Counted from the stretch's first letter, positions 28,290-39,799 are shown. The stretch is DNA of 64,000 nt from Caulobacter vibrioides OR37 (GCF_000372645.1 NZ_APMP01000007.1:62001-126000), one strand, 5' to 3'. Made by a program: numbers and translations. The notes: generated by a model from the letters alone, not told the origin.

Positions 28290-30665
28290 TCAGTACTTCA
28301 CGTTGACGGTCAGGATCGCCTGACGACCCGGAGCCGGATCGGCGTGGTGCACCCCGTTCGTGCGCATGATGTAGCGCTTGTCCGTCAGATTCTGGACGTT
28401 CAGCTGCAGATCGACCTGGTCGTTGATCGTCCAGGACGCGAAGCCGTCGTAGCGCCAGTAGGCCGGCGCGTAGACCTTATTGGTCCCGCCGCCGGCGCCG
28501 CCCTGGTTGCCGCCGAAGCTCTTCGACACGTAGTAGGCGCCGCCGCCCAGCGAGAACCGGCGCGTGATCTTGTAGGTCATGAAGCTGGAGAAGCTGTGCT
28601 TGGGCGTGTTGGCCAGTGGATCGCCGGTGTTGAGATTGGTCACCACGCCGCCATTGGCGGCCACGGTCACCGCCCCGCGCACCAGCTCGCTGTCCATATA
28701 GGCATAGCCGCCGAACACCTGCCACTTCGGGGTGACATTGCCCGAGAAGCCGAGCTCGAAACCCTTGACCTCGACCTCGCCGACCTGGGCGTAGACACCG
28801 TTGTCGACCTGGATCTGGGCGTTCTTGCGCGTGGTCTTGAAGGCCGCCGCCGACAGGGCCAGCGAGTCGTGGAACAGATTGACCTTGGCCCCGGCCTCGA
28901 CGCTCTTGCTGTCCTCCGGAACCAGCTGGGTCGAGGACAGATTGCCCGAGCCCGTGGCGGTGTTGGCGTTCTGGTCGCCGCCGGAGATGCCGGGCGGCGT
29001 CGAGGACGTGCCGTAGGAGACGTAGAGACTGGCGTGCTCGGTCGGCTTGTAGACGAGACCGGCCTGGTAGTTGGTGAAGTCCCACGATCCGTGGCGCGGC
29101 GTATAGGTCACCGAGGTGAAGACGCCATTGGCCTGGGTGGTGGCGACATCGACGCCGGCCGACTCGTAGTGGTCGTGACGAAGGCCCAGGTTCAGCAGCC
29201 ACCGGTCGCCGAACTTGATGGTGTCGAAGCCATAGACGGCCGCGGTCTTGGCGACGTTCCGGGAGGCGGGGCCGCGGTTGATGATGCCCGTCCAGCTGTC
29301 CTTGTCGTTCGGGTGATAGACCAGGGTGCAGTCGCCCGCGCCGAGACTGGCCAGGGTGTTCGCCGCGATCGTGAAGCCAGCCGGGCAGGCCGCGCCGGAG
29401 GTCGTGAAGGTCGAATAGGTGGCGTTGCGGTTTTCCTCCCGGCTCAGCTCCAGGCCCAGGTCGAAGCTGTGCTCCAGGCCGCCCAGGGTCTTCTTGCCGT
29501 GCAGGTCGGTCACCGCCGCGACGGTGGTGGTCGGGTTCCAGCGGGTCTTCGTGCCGCGCTTCATCCACCACTGGCCATTGACCAGCTGGGCCACGCCGCC
29601 GTCGCCCGGATTGGTGACGATGTAGTCGTTCAGCGACTTCGAATAGCGGACCACCTGACGCACGGCGAGGTCGTCGTCGATCTTGTGGTCGATCGCGAAG
29701 GTGACGATGTCGGAGCGCGTCTTCTGATAGTCGCGGTCGGCGACGCCATAGAAGCTGCGCGGATCCACGGCCAGGATCCCTGAGGCGGTGCGCGGCTCCG
29801 TGGTCTTGGTCAGCAGCGGAATGCCGTAGTCCGGCGTCTGGTCGGTATCCAGGTGGTAGTAGCTGACCGTCATCTGGGTGTCGCCGTTCAGACCCACGGC
29901 CAGCGACGGCGCGACGCCCCAGCGGCTGAACTCGACCCCCTTGCGGCCCGGCGTATTGCCCTCCGCGCCCAGAAGGTTCAGGCGCACCGCGACGCTGTCG
30001 TTGATCGCGTAGTTCACGTCGGCGGTGGCGCGGACATATTCATCCGTGCCGACGCCCACCGAACCGCGCGCGAAGGTCTCGGCCTTCGGGGTCTTGGACG
30101 ACAGGTTGATGCTGCCGCCGCCCGAGCCGCGGCCGCTGTATGCGCTATCGGGACCCTTCACGACCTCGACCTGCTCCAGATCGAAGACCTCGCGGGTCTG
30201 ACCGCCGGTGTCCCGGACGCCGTCGACGAAGATGTTGTTGGCGCTGGCCTGGCCCCGGATGAACGGGCGGTCGGCCAGGGGCTGTCCGCCTTCGCCGGCC
30301 CCGAAGGTGATGCCCGGCGAAGTGCGGAGGATATCGGTCAGCGACGTGGCGGCGGTTTGCTCGATGATCTTGGACGGGATCACCGTCACCGACTTGGGCG
30401 TGTCGACCAGCGGCGCGGTGAACTTGCTCGACGAAGGGTCGGCCACGCGCTTGCCGTCGATCCGCACGCCGGCGACCTCGGTGCTGTCGGAGGCGGCCGT
30501 CGGCGTGGCGGCCATCGGCGCATCGGCGCCGGGCGCCGGCGCGGCCGCGGCGGGCCGCGCGAGGCAAAGGCCGGCCAATCCCGCCACGGCGGCGACGCCG
30601 AGGGCGCGTCCCTGACGGCTGGCGACGCCCGAAAAATCGCGGCCGGCGACGTTCGAATTACGCAT
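28290..30665 (-). CDS. TonB-dependent siderophore receptor (Fiu/catecholate type)
   Basis: 791 residues. A long signal region ends near AAAAPAPG. The plug domain opens with DTPKSVTVIPSKIIEQ, then SLTDILRTSPGITFG and the characteristic FIRGQASANNIFVDGVRDTG. The rest is a 22-strand barrel ending in ILTVNVKY with a C-terminal aromatic residue. It imports ferric siderophore through the outer membrane, powered by TonB/ExbBD, which are not in this window. Pairing with piuC and a Fur-box-like site upstream supports an iron role. Confidence 0.93.
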   Translation of the reverse strand: MRNSNVAGRDFSGVASRQGRALGVAAVAGLAGLCLARPAAAAPAPGADAPMAATPTAASDSTEVAGVRIDGKRVADPSSSKFTAPLVDTPKSVTVIPSKIIEQTAATSLTDILRTSPGITFGAGEGGQPLADRPFIRGQASANNIFVDGVRDTGGQTREVFDLEQVEVVKGPDSAYSGRGSGGGSINLSSKTPKAETFARGSVGVGTDEYVRATADVNYAINDSVAVRLNLLGAEGNTPGRKGVEFSRWGVAPSLAVGLNGDTQMTVSYYHLDTDQTPDYGIPLLTKTTEPRTASGILAVDPRSFYGVADRDYQKTRSDIVTFAIDHKIDDDLAVRQVVRYSKSLNDYIVTNPGDGGVAQLVNGQWWMKRGTKTRWNPTTTVAAVTDLHGKKTLGGLEHSFDLGLELSREENRNATYSTFTTSGAACPAGFTIAANTLASLGAGDCTLVYHPNDKDSWTGIINRGPASRNVAKTAAVYGFDTIKFGDRWLLNLGLRHDHYESAGVDVATTQANGVFTSVTYTPRHGSWDFTNYQAGLVYKPTEHASLYVSYGTSSTPPGISGGDQNANTATGSGNLSSTQLVPEDSKSVEAGAKVNLFHDSLALSAAAFKTTRKNAQIQVDNGVYAQVGEVEVKGFELGFSGNVTPKWQVFGGYAYMDSELVRGAVTVAANGGVVTNLNTGDPLANTPKHSFSSFMTYKITRRFSLGGGAYYVSKSFGGNQGGAGGGTNKVYAPAYWRYDGFASWTINDQVDLQLNVQNLTDKRYIMRTNGVHHADPAPGRQAILTVNVKY

Positions 30666-30746
30666 GATTACCCTTATCCCCGGAGCCGTCTAACGGCCCT
30701 TCCTGAAATTGCGAGGCGTTCTTAGCGATCTTGCAACGCAGTCGCA

Positions 30747-30769
30747 ATGATAATCGTTCTCAGAATCAT
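30747..30769. promoter_or_regulatory. Fur-box-like dyad upstream of the TonB receptor gene
   Basis: The dyad ATGAT...ATCAT spans 30747-30769 and contains TGATAATCGTTCTCA, similar to the Fur consensus GATAATGATAATCATTATC. It lies 82-104 bases upstream of the receptor start. The gap 30666-30965 (300 bases) to the LysE-type gene holds no other feature I can support. Confidence 0.7.
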
Positions 30770-30965
30770 CTTTAGCGTGGGGGTTCGCGGGTCTTGAGCA
30801 ACGGGGCCGCGCCGGCTCTCCCAAAGGCCCGGTCCCGATGCTAAGGCGCTCCTGTCCGCGCGACTGGCGTTCGGAGGGAAACAACCCTCGGGAAGCGCGG
30901 ACGTCATCGGACGGAGCCGTTCGCCTGGGCGCATCCCGAAACCTCTAGATCGCGGAGCCGCGCCC

Positions 30966-31601
30966 ATGCCCGAAGCCAAGACCTGGATCGCCTTCGTCCT
31001 CATCTGTCTGGGGATGGCCCTGACGCCGGGGCCGAACATGTTGTACGTCGTCAGCCGTTCGATCTCGCAAGGCCGCTGGGCGGGCGTCGTGTCGCTGATC
31101 GGCACGGCGGCGGGGTTCATCGTCTACCTGGTATGCGCCTCGCTGGGCATCACCGCCCTTCTGATGGCCGCGCCGATCGCCTATGACGTCCTGAGATTTG
31201 GCGGAGCGCTCTATCTGGGCTGGCTGGCCTGGCACGCGATCAAGCCGGGCGCCGCCGCGCCCTTCCAGGTGCGCGACCTGCCCAAGGACAGTCCCCGCAA
31301 GCTGATCGCCATGGGCTTCCTGACCAATCTTCTGAACCCCAAGGCCGCGATGCTTTATCTGTCGCTGCTGCCGCAGTTCATCCATCCCGAGCACGGCCAC
31401 GTCCTGACGCAGTCGCTGGCGCTGGGCCTGTCGCAGATCCTGGTCAGCATGACCGTCAACGGGACCATCTGCTTCGCGGCCGGGACCATCGCGGCGTTTC
31501 TGTCGGCCCGTCCCGGTTTCGCCCTGATCCAGCGCTGGCTGATGGCCACGGTGCTGGGCGGTTTGGCTCTGCGGATGGCGACCGAGGCCAGAGGGCGTTA
31601 G
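30966..31601 (+). CDS. LysE/RhtB-family exporter
   Basis: 211 residues with six hydrophobic segments and the LysE family opening IAFVLICLGMALTPGPNMLYVVSRS, then GFLTNLLNPKAAMLYLSLLPQF. It exports amino acids or related small metabolites across the inner membrane; the substrate is not predictable. It is a single gene, divergent from the siderophore receptor. Confidence 0.93.
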   Translation: MPEAKTWIAFVLICLGMALTPGPNMLYVVSRSISQGRWAGVVSLIGTAAGFIVYLVCASLGITALLMAAPIAYDVLRFGGALYLGWLAWHAIKPGAAAPFQVRDLPKDSPRKLIAMGFLTNLLNPKAAMLYLSLLPQFIHPEHGHVLTQSLALGLSQILVSMTVNGTICFAAGTIAAFLSARPGFALIQRWLMATVLGGLALRMATEARGR

Positions 31602-31670
31602 GCGTTAAGCATGGCTTGACGTCGGGGGCGGCGGCGCCTCCTATCCCGCTCCGCGTACCTGGAGCTTGCC

Positions 31671-32378
31671 ATGAAGACCGCCACCGTCGCCGTCCTCGCC
31701 GCCGTCCTCGCCACCGCCGCCGGAACGGCTAAGGCCAACGACATTCGGTCCTGCGCGGTGCCGCTGACGGTGAACGCGCCTCAGGCGGAGCCGCCCCCGG
31801 CGAGCGAGGTCCATCCGGACGTGCCGATCGCCGCCTATCTTCTGGCCCTGTTCTGGTCGCCGGAAGCCTGCCGATCGGGGATTCCGGAGTCGGACAAGGT
31901 CATCCAGTGCCAGAACAACCGCTTCGGTTTCACGGTGCACGGTCTTTGGCCGAACGGACCGGACAAGGTGCATCCGCGCTATTGCCGCCCGGGCGCGCCG
32001 ATCAGCGTATCGACGATCAAGGCCAATCTCTGCATGACGCCCTCGCCCCGGCTGCTGCAGCACGAATGGCAGGCGCACGGGACCTGCAACTGGGCCACGC
32101 CGGAGGACTATTTCAAGAAGGAGCGCAAGGTCCGCGAAAAGCTGAACGTGCCCGAACTCGACCCCGGCGCGGACGGCGTCATGACCGGCGCGGAGATCCG
32201 CAAGGCCTTCCTTGAGCGCAACCGCAAGATCCAGCCCGAGGGCCTGAACATCCGGGTCAAGGACGGCCACCTGACCGAGGTCTGGGTCTGCATGGACCTG
32301 AAGTTCAAATACGCCGCCTGCCGAGGCGGCAACGGCGCCCCCGACACGGCGGTGATCAAGGTCACGCCGCGCGGCTGA
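31671..32378 (+). CDS. Ribonuclease T2, secreted or periplasmic
   Basis: 235 residues with a cleavable signal peptide (MKTATVAVLAAVLATAAGTAKA). The two active-site blocks are present: CAS-1 FTVHGLWPN with His90, and CAS-2 HEWQAHGTC with His131, Glu132 and His136. Several cysteines probably form disulfides. It cleaves RNA through 2',3'-cyclic phosphates. The basic residue usually found just before the second CAS-2 His is Ala135 here. It lies 69 bases after the LysE-type gene and may share its transcript. Confidence 0.93.
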   Translation: MKTATVAVLAAVLATAAGTAKANDIRSCAVPLTVNAPQAEPPPASEVHPDVPIAAYLLALFWSPEACRSGIPESDKVIQCQNNRFGFTVHGLWPNGPDKVHPRYCRPGAPISVSTIKANLCMTPSPRLLQHEWQAHGTCNWATPEDYFKKERKVREKLNVPELDPGADGVMTGAEIRKAFLERNRKIQPEGLNIRVKDGHLTEVWVCMDLKFKYAACRGGNGAPDTAVIKVTPRG

Positions 32379-32389
32379 CGCCGATCCGC

Positions 32390-32860
32390 TCAGAGCCCGA
32401 AATGTTCGAGGCCGGGATGCCCGTCCGGTCGCGGCCCGGCGGGCCAGTGGAACTTGCGATCCCCCGCGTCGATCAGTTGATCATTGATGCTGGCCAGACG
32501 CCGCGTCATCAGGCCGTTGGCGTCGAAAGCCCAGTTTTCGTTGCCGTGCGACCGGCGCCATTGACCCGACTCGTCGCGCCATTCGTAGGCGAAGCGCACC
32601 GCGATCCGATCGTCCTGGTAGGCCCAGAGATCCTTGATCAGGCGGTAGTCCAACTCCTTGGCCCATTTACGGGTCAGGAAGGCCTCGATCGCCGGGCGGC
32701 CGACCAGGAATTCGTCGCGGTTGCGCCATCGGGAGTCCGGGGCATAGGCCAGCGCCACGCGCGCCGGGTCGCGGCTGTTCCAGGCGTCCTCGGCCAGACG
32801 CACCTTGCGGCGGGCGCTGTCGAGGTCGAACGGCGGGAGCGGGGGTCGTTGAAGGTCCAT
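32390..32860 (-). CDS. NTF2-like protein (DUF1348 family)
   Basis: 156 residues with the DUF1348 pattern [54 protein letters not shown] and [16 protein letters not shown]. It is a cone-shaped NTF2-like fold of unknown reaction, often found with oxidoreductases. The ATG at 32860 has GAGGA upstream. It starts two bases before the stop of the PPOX gene and is probably the third gene of an operon with the AhpD-like and PPOX genes. Confidence 0.9.
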   Translation of the reverse strand: MDLQRPPLPPFDLDSARRKVRLAEDAWNSRDPARVALAYAPDSRWRNRDEFLVGRPAIEAFLTRKWAKELDYRLIKDLWAYQDDRIAVRFAYEWRDESGQWRRSHGNENWAFDANGLMTRRLASINDQLIDAGDRKFHWPAGPRPDGHPGLEHFGL

Positions 32861-32862
32861 GG

Positions 32863-33492
32863 TCAGTCCTCGTTCTGGGCGAGCCGCGCGCGCAGCCGCC
32901 GGTTTTCGGCTTCCAGCGCCTCCAGGCGATCGCGCAGCGGCGTTAACGCCCGCTCGATCTCGGCCTCGGTGAAGCGCGGCGTGATGTGTTGCGGGCAGTT
33001 CCAGTCGAAGGCGGCCAGGCGCAGTCGAAAGATCCGCTCGGGCTTGGCCCGTCCCAGACCCTCGGTGACGCGGCCGGTCAGGGCGGGGTCGAAATCGAGA
33101 GCCAATCGCTCGGCGTGGGCCAAGATCTTCAGACGGGCGCGGCGCGGGTAGTCGACCAGGATCAACGCGACCCGATCGTCGGCGTCCGTGTTGCCGACGC
33201 TGATGTACTGCCGATTGCCGCGATAGTCGGCGAAGGCCAGCGTGATGTCGTCGATGACCTTCAGGAAGCCCGGCGGGCCGCCTCGGTGCTGGACATAGGG
33301 CCACCCCTGCTCGGACACGCTGGCCAGGTAAAAGCTGTCGCGCTCGGCGATGAACGCCGCCTCTTCGGCGGTGAACCGTTCGAAGACGCGATCGACGCCG
33401 CCCGGCGTCCACATCCGGTCGCTGCCCATCTCCGCCTGCGCCGCGCGGACGCTTGGCGAACTGGCGAAATCGAGAAAGCTGTACTTCGACAT
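32863..33492 (-). CDS. Pyridoxamine 5'-phosphate oxidase-family flavin-binding protein
   Basis: 209 residues with the split-barrel PPOX fold: [34 protein letters not shown], then [13 protein letters not shown] and [19 protein letters not shown]. Members bind FMN, F420 or heme; the role here is unknown. The last 45 residues form a basic coiled coil ([18 protein letters not shown]), unusual for the domain. It is the middle gene of three divergent from the LysR regulator. Confidence 0.88.
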   Translation of the reverse strand: MSKYSFLDFASSPSVRAAQAEMGSDRMWTPGGVDRVFERFTAEEAAFIAERDSFYLASVSEQGWPYVQHRGGPPGFLKVIDDITLAFADYRGNRQYISVGNTDADDRVALILVDYPRRARLKILAHAERLALDFDPALTGRVTEGLGRAKPERIFRLRLAAFDWNCPQHITPRFTEAEIERALTPLRDRLEALEAENRRLRARLAQNED

Positions 33493-33520
33493 GTCGGCGC
33501 TCCCATTGGCGGGGCCTCGC

Positions 33521-33549
33521 GGCGGAGGGACGCCAAGGGTCCCTCCGCC
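33521..33549. other. Perfect 11-base stem-loop inside the AhpD-like/PPOX operon
   Basis: GGCGGAGGGAC pairs with GTCCCTCCGCC around a seven-base loop. There is no U-tract on either strand, so it is not an obvious intrinsic terminator. It may set differential mRNA stability between the first and second genes. Confidence 0.55.
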
Positions 33550-33564
33550 GTTGGCGACTTGGCG

Positions 33565-34110
33565 TCAGTCGGGTTGGGCGGCGTCCACCACCGGGAAGTC
33601 GATCTCGGTGGCGGCCACCTCGTTGAGGAAGTTGGTGAAGACGTTCTCGGCGACCAGCGCCACGATCTCGACGATCTGCGCGTCGCTGAAGCCCGCGGCG
33701 CGGACCGCGTCCAGGTCGCTTTCGGACACATGGCCCCGGTCGCGCGCGACCTTGTCGGCGAAGACCACGGCGGCGTTCGCCTTGGGATCGACCGATCCGC
33801 CGCGACGCGCGTTGGACACCTCGTCGGGGGTCAGCTTGGCCAGGTTCAGAGCGAGGTAGGTGTGGGCCGACAGGCAGTAGCCGCAGCCATTGACCTGCGC
33901 GACGGCCAGCGCGATCCGCTCGCGGGTCTTGACGTCGAGCGTCTTGGCCAGGGCTCCGGAGAAACTGGTGAAGCCGGTCAGCGCGTTGGGGCTGAGAGCC
34001 ACGAGGCGAAACAGGTTGGGGACGACGCCCAGCTGCGCCTTCACGGCGTCGAGGATGGGGCGCGAAGCTTCCGGCGCGTTGGCCAGATCCGGAACGGCGA
34101 TGCGGGACAT
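33565..34110 (-). CDS. Carboxymuconolactone decarboxylase/AhpD-like protein
   Basis: 181 residues with the AhpD-like redox centre: Glu65 in [10 protein letters not shown] and Cys76-x-x-Cys79-x3-His83 (GCGYCLSAH). Such proteins act as alkylhydroperoxidase partners or peroxidases. The preceding [18 protein letters not shown] is typical. It starts with ATG at 34110 and lies divergent from the LysR gene, which probably controls it. Confidence 0.92.
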   Translation of the reverse strand: MSRIAVPDLANAPEASRPILDAVKAQLGVVPNLFRLVALSPNALTGFTSFSGALAKTLDVKTRERIALAVAQVNGCGYCLSAHTYLALNLAKLTPDEVSNARRGGSVDPKANAAVVFADKVARDRGHVSESDLDAVRAAGFSDAQIVEIVALVAENVFTNFLNEVAATEIDFPVVDAAQPD

Positions 34111-34204
34111 GAGGATTTTCTCTCGTTTGACGTCGCCGGACCTTGGCGACAACGAGCATGTGCGCCCTGCTGGCCGGAAAGATAATCCTGGCCTTTCGAG
34201 AATA

Positions 34205-34227
34205 ATTATCTCATTTTGATAGATAAT
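34205..34227. promoter_or_regulatory. Operator-like inverted repeat at the LysR start codon
   Basis: ATTATCT, nine bases, then AGATAAT form a perfect seven-base inverted repeat. The right arm overlaps the first two bases of the LysR gene start (ATG at 34226). A/T-rich dyads of this size suit a LysR dimer, and the position suggests repression of its own gene together with control of the divergent AhpD-like gene. Confidence 0.5.
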
Positions 34228-35206
34228 GATCGACCGCCTCCAAGCCATGTCGGTGTTCGTCGCCATCGCCGAGGCAGGCAGCTTCACCGCCGCCGCGCGA
34301 CGATTGCGGCTGCCGCTGGCGACGGTCAGTCGAAGGCTGGGCGAGCTTGAACGGCATCTGGGCGCGCAACTGCTGATCCGCACCACGCGCCGCCTGGCGC
34401 TGTCTCCGGCCGGCGAGGCCTATCTGGTCTCTGCCCGGCGCATCCTGGAGGCGGTCGAGGCCAGCGAACGGGCGGCGGCCGGCGAATACACCGCGCCCCA
34501 GGGCCAACTCACCCTGACGGGCCCTGTCGTGTTTGGCCGGCACTACCTGCTGCCGATCGTGACCGCTTTCCTGGAGGCGTTCCCCGAGGTCGACGTGCGC
34601 CTGCTGCTGTCGGATAGGAACCTTCACCTCGTCGAGGATCATGTCGACATGGCCTTGCGGATCGGGCGGCTGCCCGACAGCGGCCTGATCGCCACCCGGG
34701 TCGGCCAGATGCGTCAGGTGATCTGCGCCAGCCCTGGGTTCCTGGCCGCGCGCGGCGTCCCGCGAACCCCCGACGATCTTTCCGCCCTGCCCTGCGTCAC
34801 CTTCGACTTCGGCGGTCCGACGGCGGCCTGGCTTTTGCGCGCGCCCGCCGGCGGCTTGGTGGAGGTCCCGGTCCGGTCGCGTCTGTCGGCCTCGACGGCT
34901 GACGCCGCGGCCTGGGCGGCGGAACAAGGCGTGGGCGCGAGCCGACTGATGCACTACCAATGCGCCGAGGCCGTCGCCCAGGGACGTCTTCAGCTGCTGC
35001 TGGAGTCGTTCGAGCCCGACCCCCAACCGGTCAGCCTGCTACACGCGCCCGCCGATATCCTGCCGCTGAAGACCCGCCTGTTCCTGGACTTCGCCACCCC
35101 GCGCCTTCGCGAGGCGCTGAAGGCTCTGGCGGCGGAGGGCGCCGGAACGCTTCAGCGAGCGTCCAAGCGCGACGGACCGGGAGCGCCGTCCACCACCCAG
35201 TCATAG
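34226..35206 (+). CDS. LysR-family transcriptional regulator
   Basis: 326 residues. The N-terminal winged helix MSVFVAIAEAGSFTAAARRL...PLATVSRRLGELERHLG occupies residues 8-60, and the effector-binding domain has the CrgA-like pattern GQLTLTGPVVFGRHYLLPIVTAFLE. It probably senses a small molecule linked to oxidative or electrophile stress, judging by the divergent AhpD-like operon. Its last 55 bases overlap the convergent zinc-ribbon gene. Confidence 0.92.
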   Translation: MIDRLQAMSVFVAIAEAGSFTAAARRLRLPLATVSRRLGELERHLGAQLLIRTTRRLALSPAGEAYLVSARRILEAVEASERAAAGEYTAPQGQLTLTGPVVFGRHYLLPIVTAFLEAFPEVDVRLLLSDRNLHLVEDHVDMALRIGRLPDSGLIATRVGQMRQVICASPGFLAARGVPRTPDDLSALPCVTFDFGGPTAAWLLRAPAGGLVEVPVRSRLSASTADAAAWAAEQGVGASRLMHYQCAEAVAQGRLQLLLESFEPDPQPVSLLHAPADILPLKTRLFLDFATPRLREALKALAAEGAGTLQRASKRDGPGAPSTTQS

Positions 35207-35436
35207 GCCTGGACCGGCCGGTAGCCCAAGGCGGGACTGGCGCGGACGATCGCGCGGAGATTTTCGTCGAGGTCGCGCATGACCACGTCGATCAGAGCGC
35301 TTCGGGCCACCCGGATCGCCTCGTCCTTCGGCGCGGTCCGGGCGCAGACGGGACAGCGAGCCATCTCGCCCTCCTCCCGGCGCACGACCTGGACATCGAC
35401 CCTACAGGCGCCGCACTGCACGACGTGATCGGTCAT
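35152..35436 (-). CDS. Small zinc-ribbon protein
   Basis: 94 residues from the ATG at 35436 with a strong GGAGGGGG upstream. Two Cys pairs (QCGAC and RCPVC) within the first 42 residues form a likely zinc ribbon. The remaining helical half is unrecognised. It overlaps the 3' end of the LysR gene tail to tail by 55 bases. Confidence 0.65.
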   Translation of the reverse strand: MTDHVVQCGACRVDVQVVRREEGEMARCPVCARTAPKDEAIRVARSALIDVVMRDLDENLRAIVRASPALGYRPVQAYDWVVDGAPGPSRLDAR

Positions 35437-35506
35437 CGCCCCCCTCCTGTTCCAACCACCCAAGGTTGGAACAAATAAGGAACACAAACAACCCTAAAAC
35501 GCGAAA

Positions 35507-35532
35507 CGGGCGGCCCCTTTCGGAACCGCCCG
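35507..35532 (-). terminator. Candidate terminator of pnp
   Basis: The stem GGGCGG/CCGCCC (35508-35513 and 35526-35531, extended by one C-G pair) is followed on the minus strand by GTTTCGCGTTTTAGG, a broken U-tract. It lies 36 bases after the pnp stop. Confidence 0.55.
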
Positions 35533-35567
35533 CTCGCTAACGTCAGGATTTGGACACGGAAGGACGC

Positions 35568-37703
<2,136 letters not shown>

Positions 37704-37915
37704 TTTTCGTCTTTCGGTTCCCGCGAGCGGATTCTCGTCGGGGCGGACAGGGGCGGACGGCTAACGAAAGCCGGCCCGATGATCCTCATCCAGTTCGACA
37801 GGCGGGTTTGAGGACGTGAACCCTCGGACGGACGAACGATTCTTCCGATCCCGTCATGGGGAGGAAAGAACCGTCTCGGAATCCAGGTGTCCGGCCTGTC
37901 TCGGACGCCAGGTTC

Positions 37916-37956
37916 CAAAAACGCGATCCGCCGCCCCGCGTCGGCGAGGCGGCGGA
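37916..37956 (-). terminator. Intrinsic terminator of rpsO
   Basis: The stem CCGCCGCC/GGCGGCGG (37928-37935 and 37948-37955) lies 11 bases past the rpsO stop. The minus strand continues ATCGCGTTTTTGG, with five consecutive T. pnp would then depend on readthrough or on its own promoter in 37704-37915. Confidence 0.7.
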
Positions 37957-37966
37957 CCTGGATGCC

Positions 37967-38236
37967 TTAGCGACGCAGACCCAGCTTTTCGATCAGGGAC
38001 TGATAGCGACCGGCGTCGGACTTCTTCAGGTGGTCGAGAAGCCGGCGACGCTGGGAAACCAGCTTCAGCAGGCCACGACGGCTGTGGTTGTCCTTCTTGT
38101 GCGTCTTGAAGTGCTCGGTCAGGTTCGAGATGCGTTCCGAGAGGATCGCGACCTGCACTTCGGCGCTGCCGGTGTCACCCGCGCCGCGGGCGTGTTCGGC
38201 GATGAGCGCGGCCTTGCGCTCCAGAGTAATCGACAT
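37967..38236 (-). CDS. rpsO: 30S ribosomal protein S15
   Basis: 89 residues of canonical S15 ([64 protein letters not shown]). It binds 16S rRNA early in assembly. The ATG at 38236 fits the family start exactly. truB ends 14 bases upstream. Confidence 0.99.
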   Translation of the reverse strand: MSITLERKAALIAEHARGAGDTGSAEVQVAILSERISNLTEHFKTHKKDNHSRRGLLKLVSQRRRLLDHLKKSDAGRYQSLIEKLGLRR

Positions 38237-38250
38237 CGGTAAGTCTCCGC

Positions 38251-39183
38251 TCAGGTGAGTTGGAAGACCCGCACCGGATTGAGCCGCCCGGCGCGCATCT
38301 CGCACAGGGCCACCAACCTGTCGCCGGACATGGCGGAAACGGTGCGATCGCCGGGCGAGAGCTCGGCTTTCAGCGTTTCAACCTGCCTTGGGAGCAGGAC
38401 GATGGCGCGTCCCTGTGCAAGCCGGAAGGCGTCTTCATCGGTCACGGCCAACGCCGGGATGTCGTCCAGCGCGGTCTCGACCGGAAGCAAGGCCTCCGAC
38501 AGCCGGGCCTCATAGCTCAAATTCTCAAGAGTTTCCAGCGATATCGCCTCGTCCTCCGAGAAGCCCCCCACCCGCGTGCGGCGCAGCTCTGCGACGTGAC
38601 CGCAAGTTCCCAGGGCCTTGGCGAGGTCGCGGACCACGGCGCGGACATAGGTGCCCTTGCCGCACTCCATCTCCAAGGTGACGTGATCGACGTCCGGCTG
38701 GTCGACGATCTTGAGTCCGAAGATCGCCACCTTGCGGGTCGGCAGCTCGAATTCGACGCCGTCGCGGGCCAGGTCATAGGCGCGCTCGCCGTCGACCTTG
38801 ATGGCCGAGAAGTTCGGCGGGACCTGGTTGACCTCGCCGATGAAGGCCGGCAGCGCCGCCTCGACCTGCTCGCGGGTCGGTCGGATGTCGGACGTCGCGG
38901 TCGTCTCGCCCTCGCGGTCCAGCGTCGTCGTGTCGCGGCCCCAGGCGATGGTGAAGCGATAGGCCTTGTCGGCGTCCATCAGGAACGGAACGGTCTTGGT
39001 CGCCTCGCCCAGCGCTATGGGCAGGATGCCCGTCGCCAGCGGATCCAGCGTGCCGGCATGGCCGCCCTTCTGGGCGTTGAACGCGCGGCGCACGCGGCTG
39101 ACCGCCGTTGTCGAGGTCAGGTCGTAGGGCTTGTCCAGGCAGATCCAGCCCGAAACGGCGTCGCCCTTCTTGCGGCGGGCCAT
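38251..39183 (-). CDS. truB: tRNA pseudouridine(55) synthase
   Basis: 310 residues with the TruB motifs [38 protein letters not shown] (catalytic Asp in GTLDPLA) and the [14 protein letters not shown] segment. It makes the T-loop pseudouridine in all tRNAs. It lies three bases after rbfA and 14 before rpsO, one transcript. Confidence 0.98.
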   Translation of the reverse strand: MARRKKGDAVSGWICLDKPYDLTSTTAVSRVRRAFNAQKGGHAGTLDPLATGILPIALGEATKTVPFLMDADKAYRFTIAWGRDTTTLDREGETTATSDIRPTREQVEAALPAFIGEVNQVPPNFSAIKVDGERAYDLARDGVEFELPTRKVAIFGLKIVDQPDVDHVTLEMECGKGTYVRAVVRDLAKALGTCGHVAELRRTRVGGFSEDEAISLETLENLSYEARLSEALLPVETALDDIPALAVTDEDAFRLAQGRAIVLLPRQVETLKAELSPGDRTVSAMSGDRLVALCEMRAGRLNPVRVFQLT

Positions 39184-39186
39184 GGC

Positions 39187-39636
39187 CTAGTCCTCGTCGT
39201 CTTCGCCGAGCACGTCGGACAGGGTCCGGGTGTCCTGCTGGACCCGCGGGTCCAGGAACAGCTTGTCCATATAGGCGGCGGTCCCGAAGCTCTCGTCGTG
39301 AATGAACTTCAGGTCCGGCGTGAACTTCATGTCGATGCTGCGGCCCAGCCGGCCCCGCAGGAACTTGGCGACCCGGTTCAGGCCCTTGATCACCTCGGTG
39401 GTGTCCTCGCCCGTCAGGCCCGCGCCCAGCGGCTCGACGAAGCAGACGGCGTGCTTGAGGTCGGGGCTCATCCGCACCTCGGACACCGTGACCGAGATGT
39501 TGTGCAGCGCCTCGTCCTGCAGCTCCTCCTCGCGGAGGATTTCGACCAGGGCGTGGCGGATCAGTTCGCCGGCGCGGAGCTGGCGTTGCGAGGGGCCGGT
39601 CGCGGCGCCCTTCTTGGTGTCGGCGTGGCGCTTCAT
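39187..39636 (-). CDS. rbfA: Ribosome-binding factor A
   Basis: 149 residues with the KH-like RbfA core (QRQLRAGELIRHALVEILREE, VTVSEVRMSPDLKHAVCFVEPLG, LNRVAKFLRGRLGRSIDMKFTPDLKFIHD) and an acidic tail. It matures 16S rRNA in the 30S subunit. It is the first gene of rbfA-truB-rpsO here; infB, which usually precedes it, is about 3.8 kb away. Confidence 0.98.
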   Translation of the reverse strand: MKRHADTKKGAATGPSQRQLRAGELIRHALVEILREEELQDEALHNISVTVSEVRMSPDLKHAVCFVEPLGAGLTGEDTTEVIKGLNRVAKFLRGRLGRSIDMKFTPDLKFIHDESFGTAAYMDKLFLDPRVQQDTRTLSDVLGEDDED

Positions 39637-39799
39637 GGCGCGGGATGTCCTTGCGGCCCGGCCGGCGGATCGAACGCCGGTGCGCGGGGAAAATCGGAAG
39701 GCGGGGTGTCTAGGCGCGTCGGCGGGAAAAGTCCAGCGGCGCTAAGGGTGAATTAAGCCCCTCGCTGTAGGTTGGAGTCATGGGCAAGGGGGATTGGCC

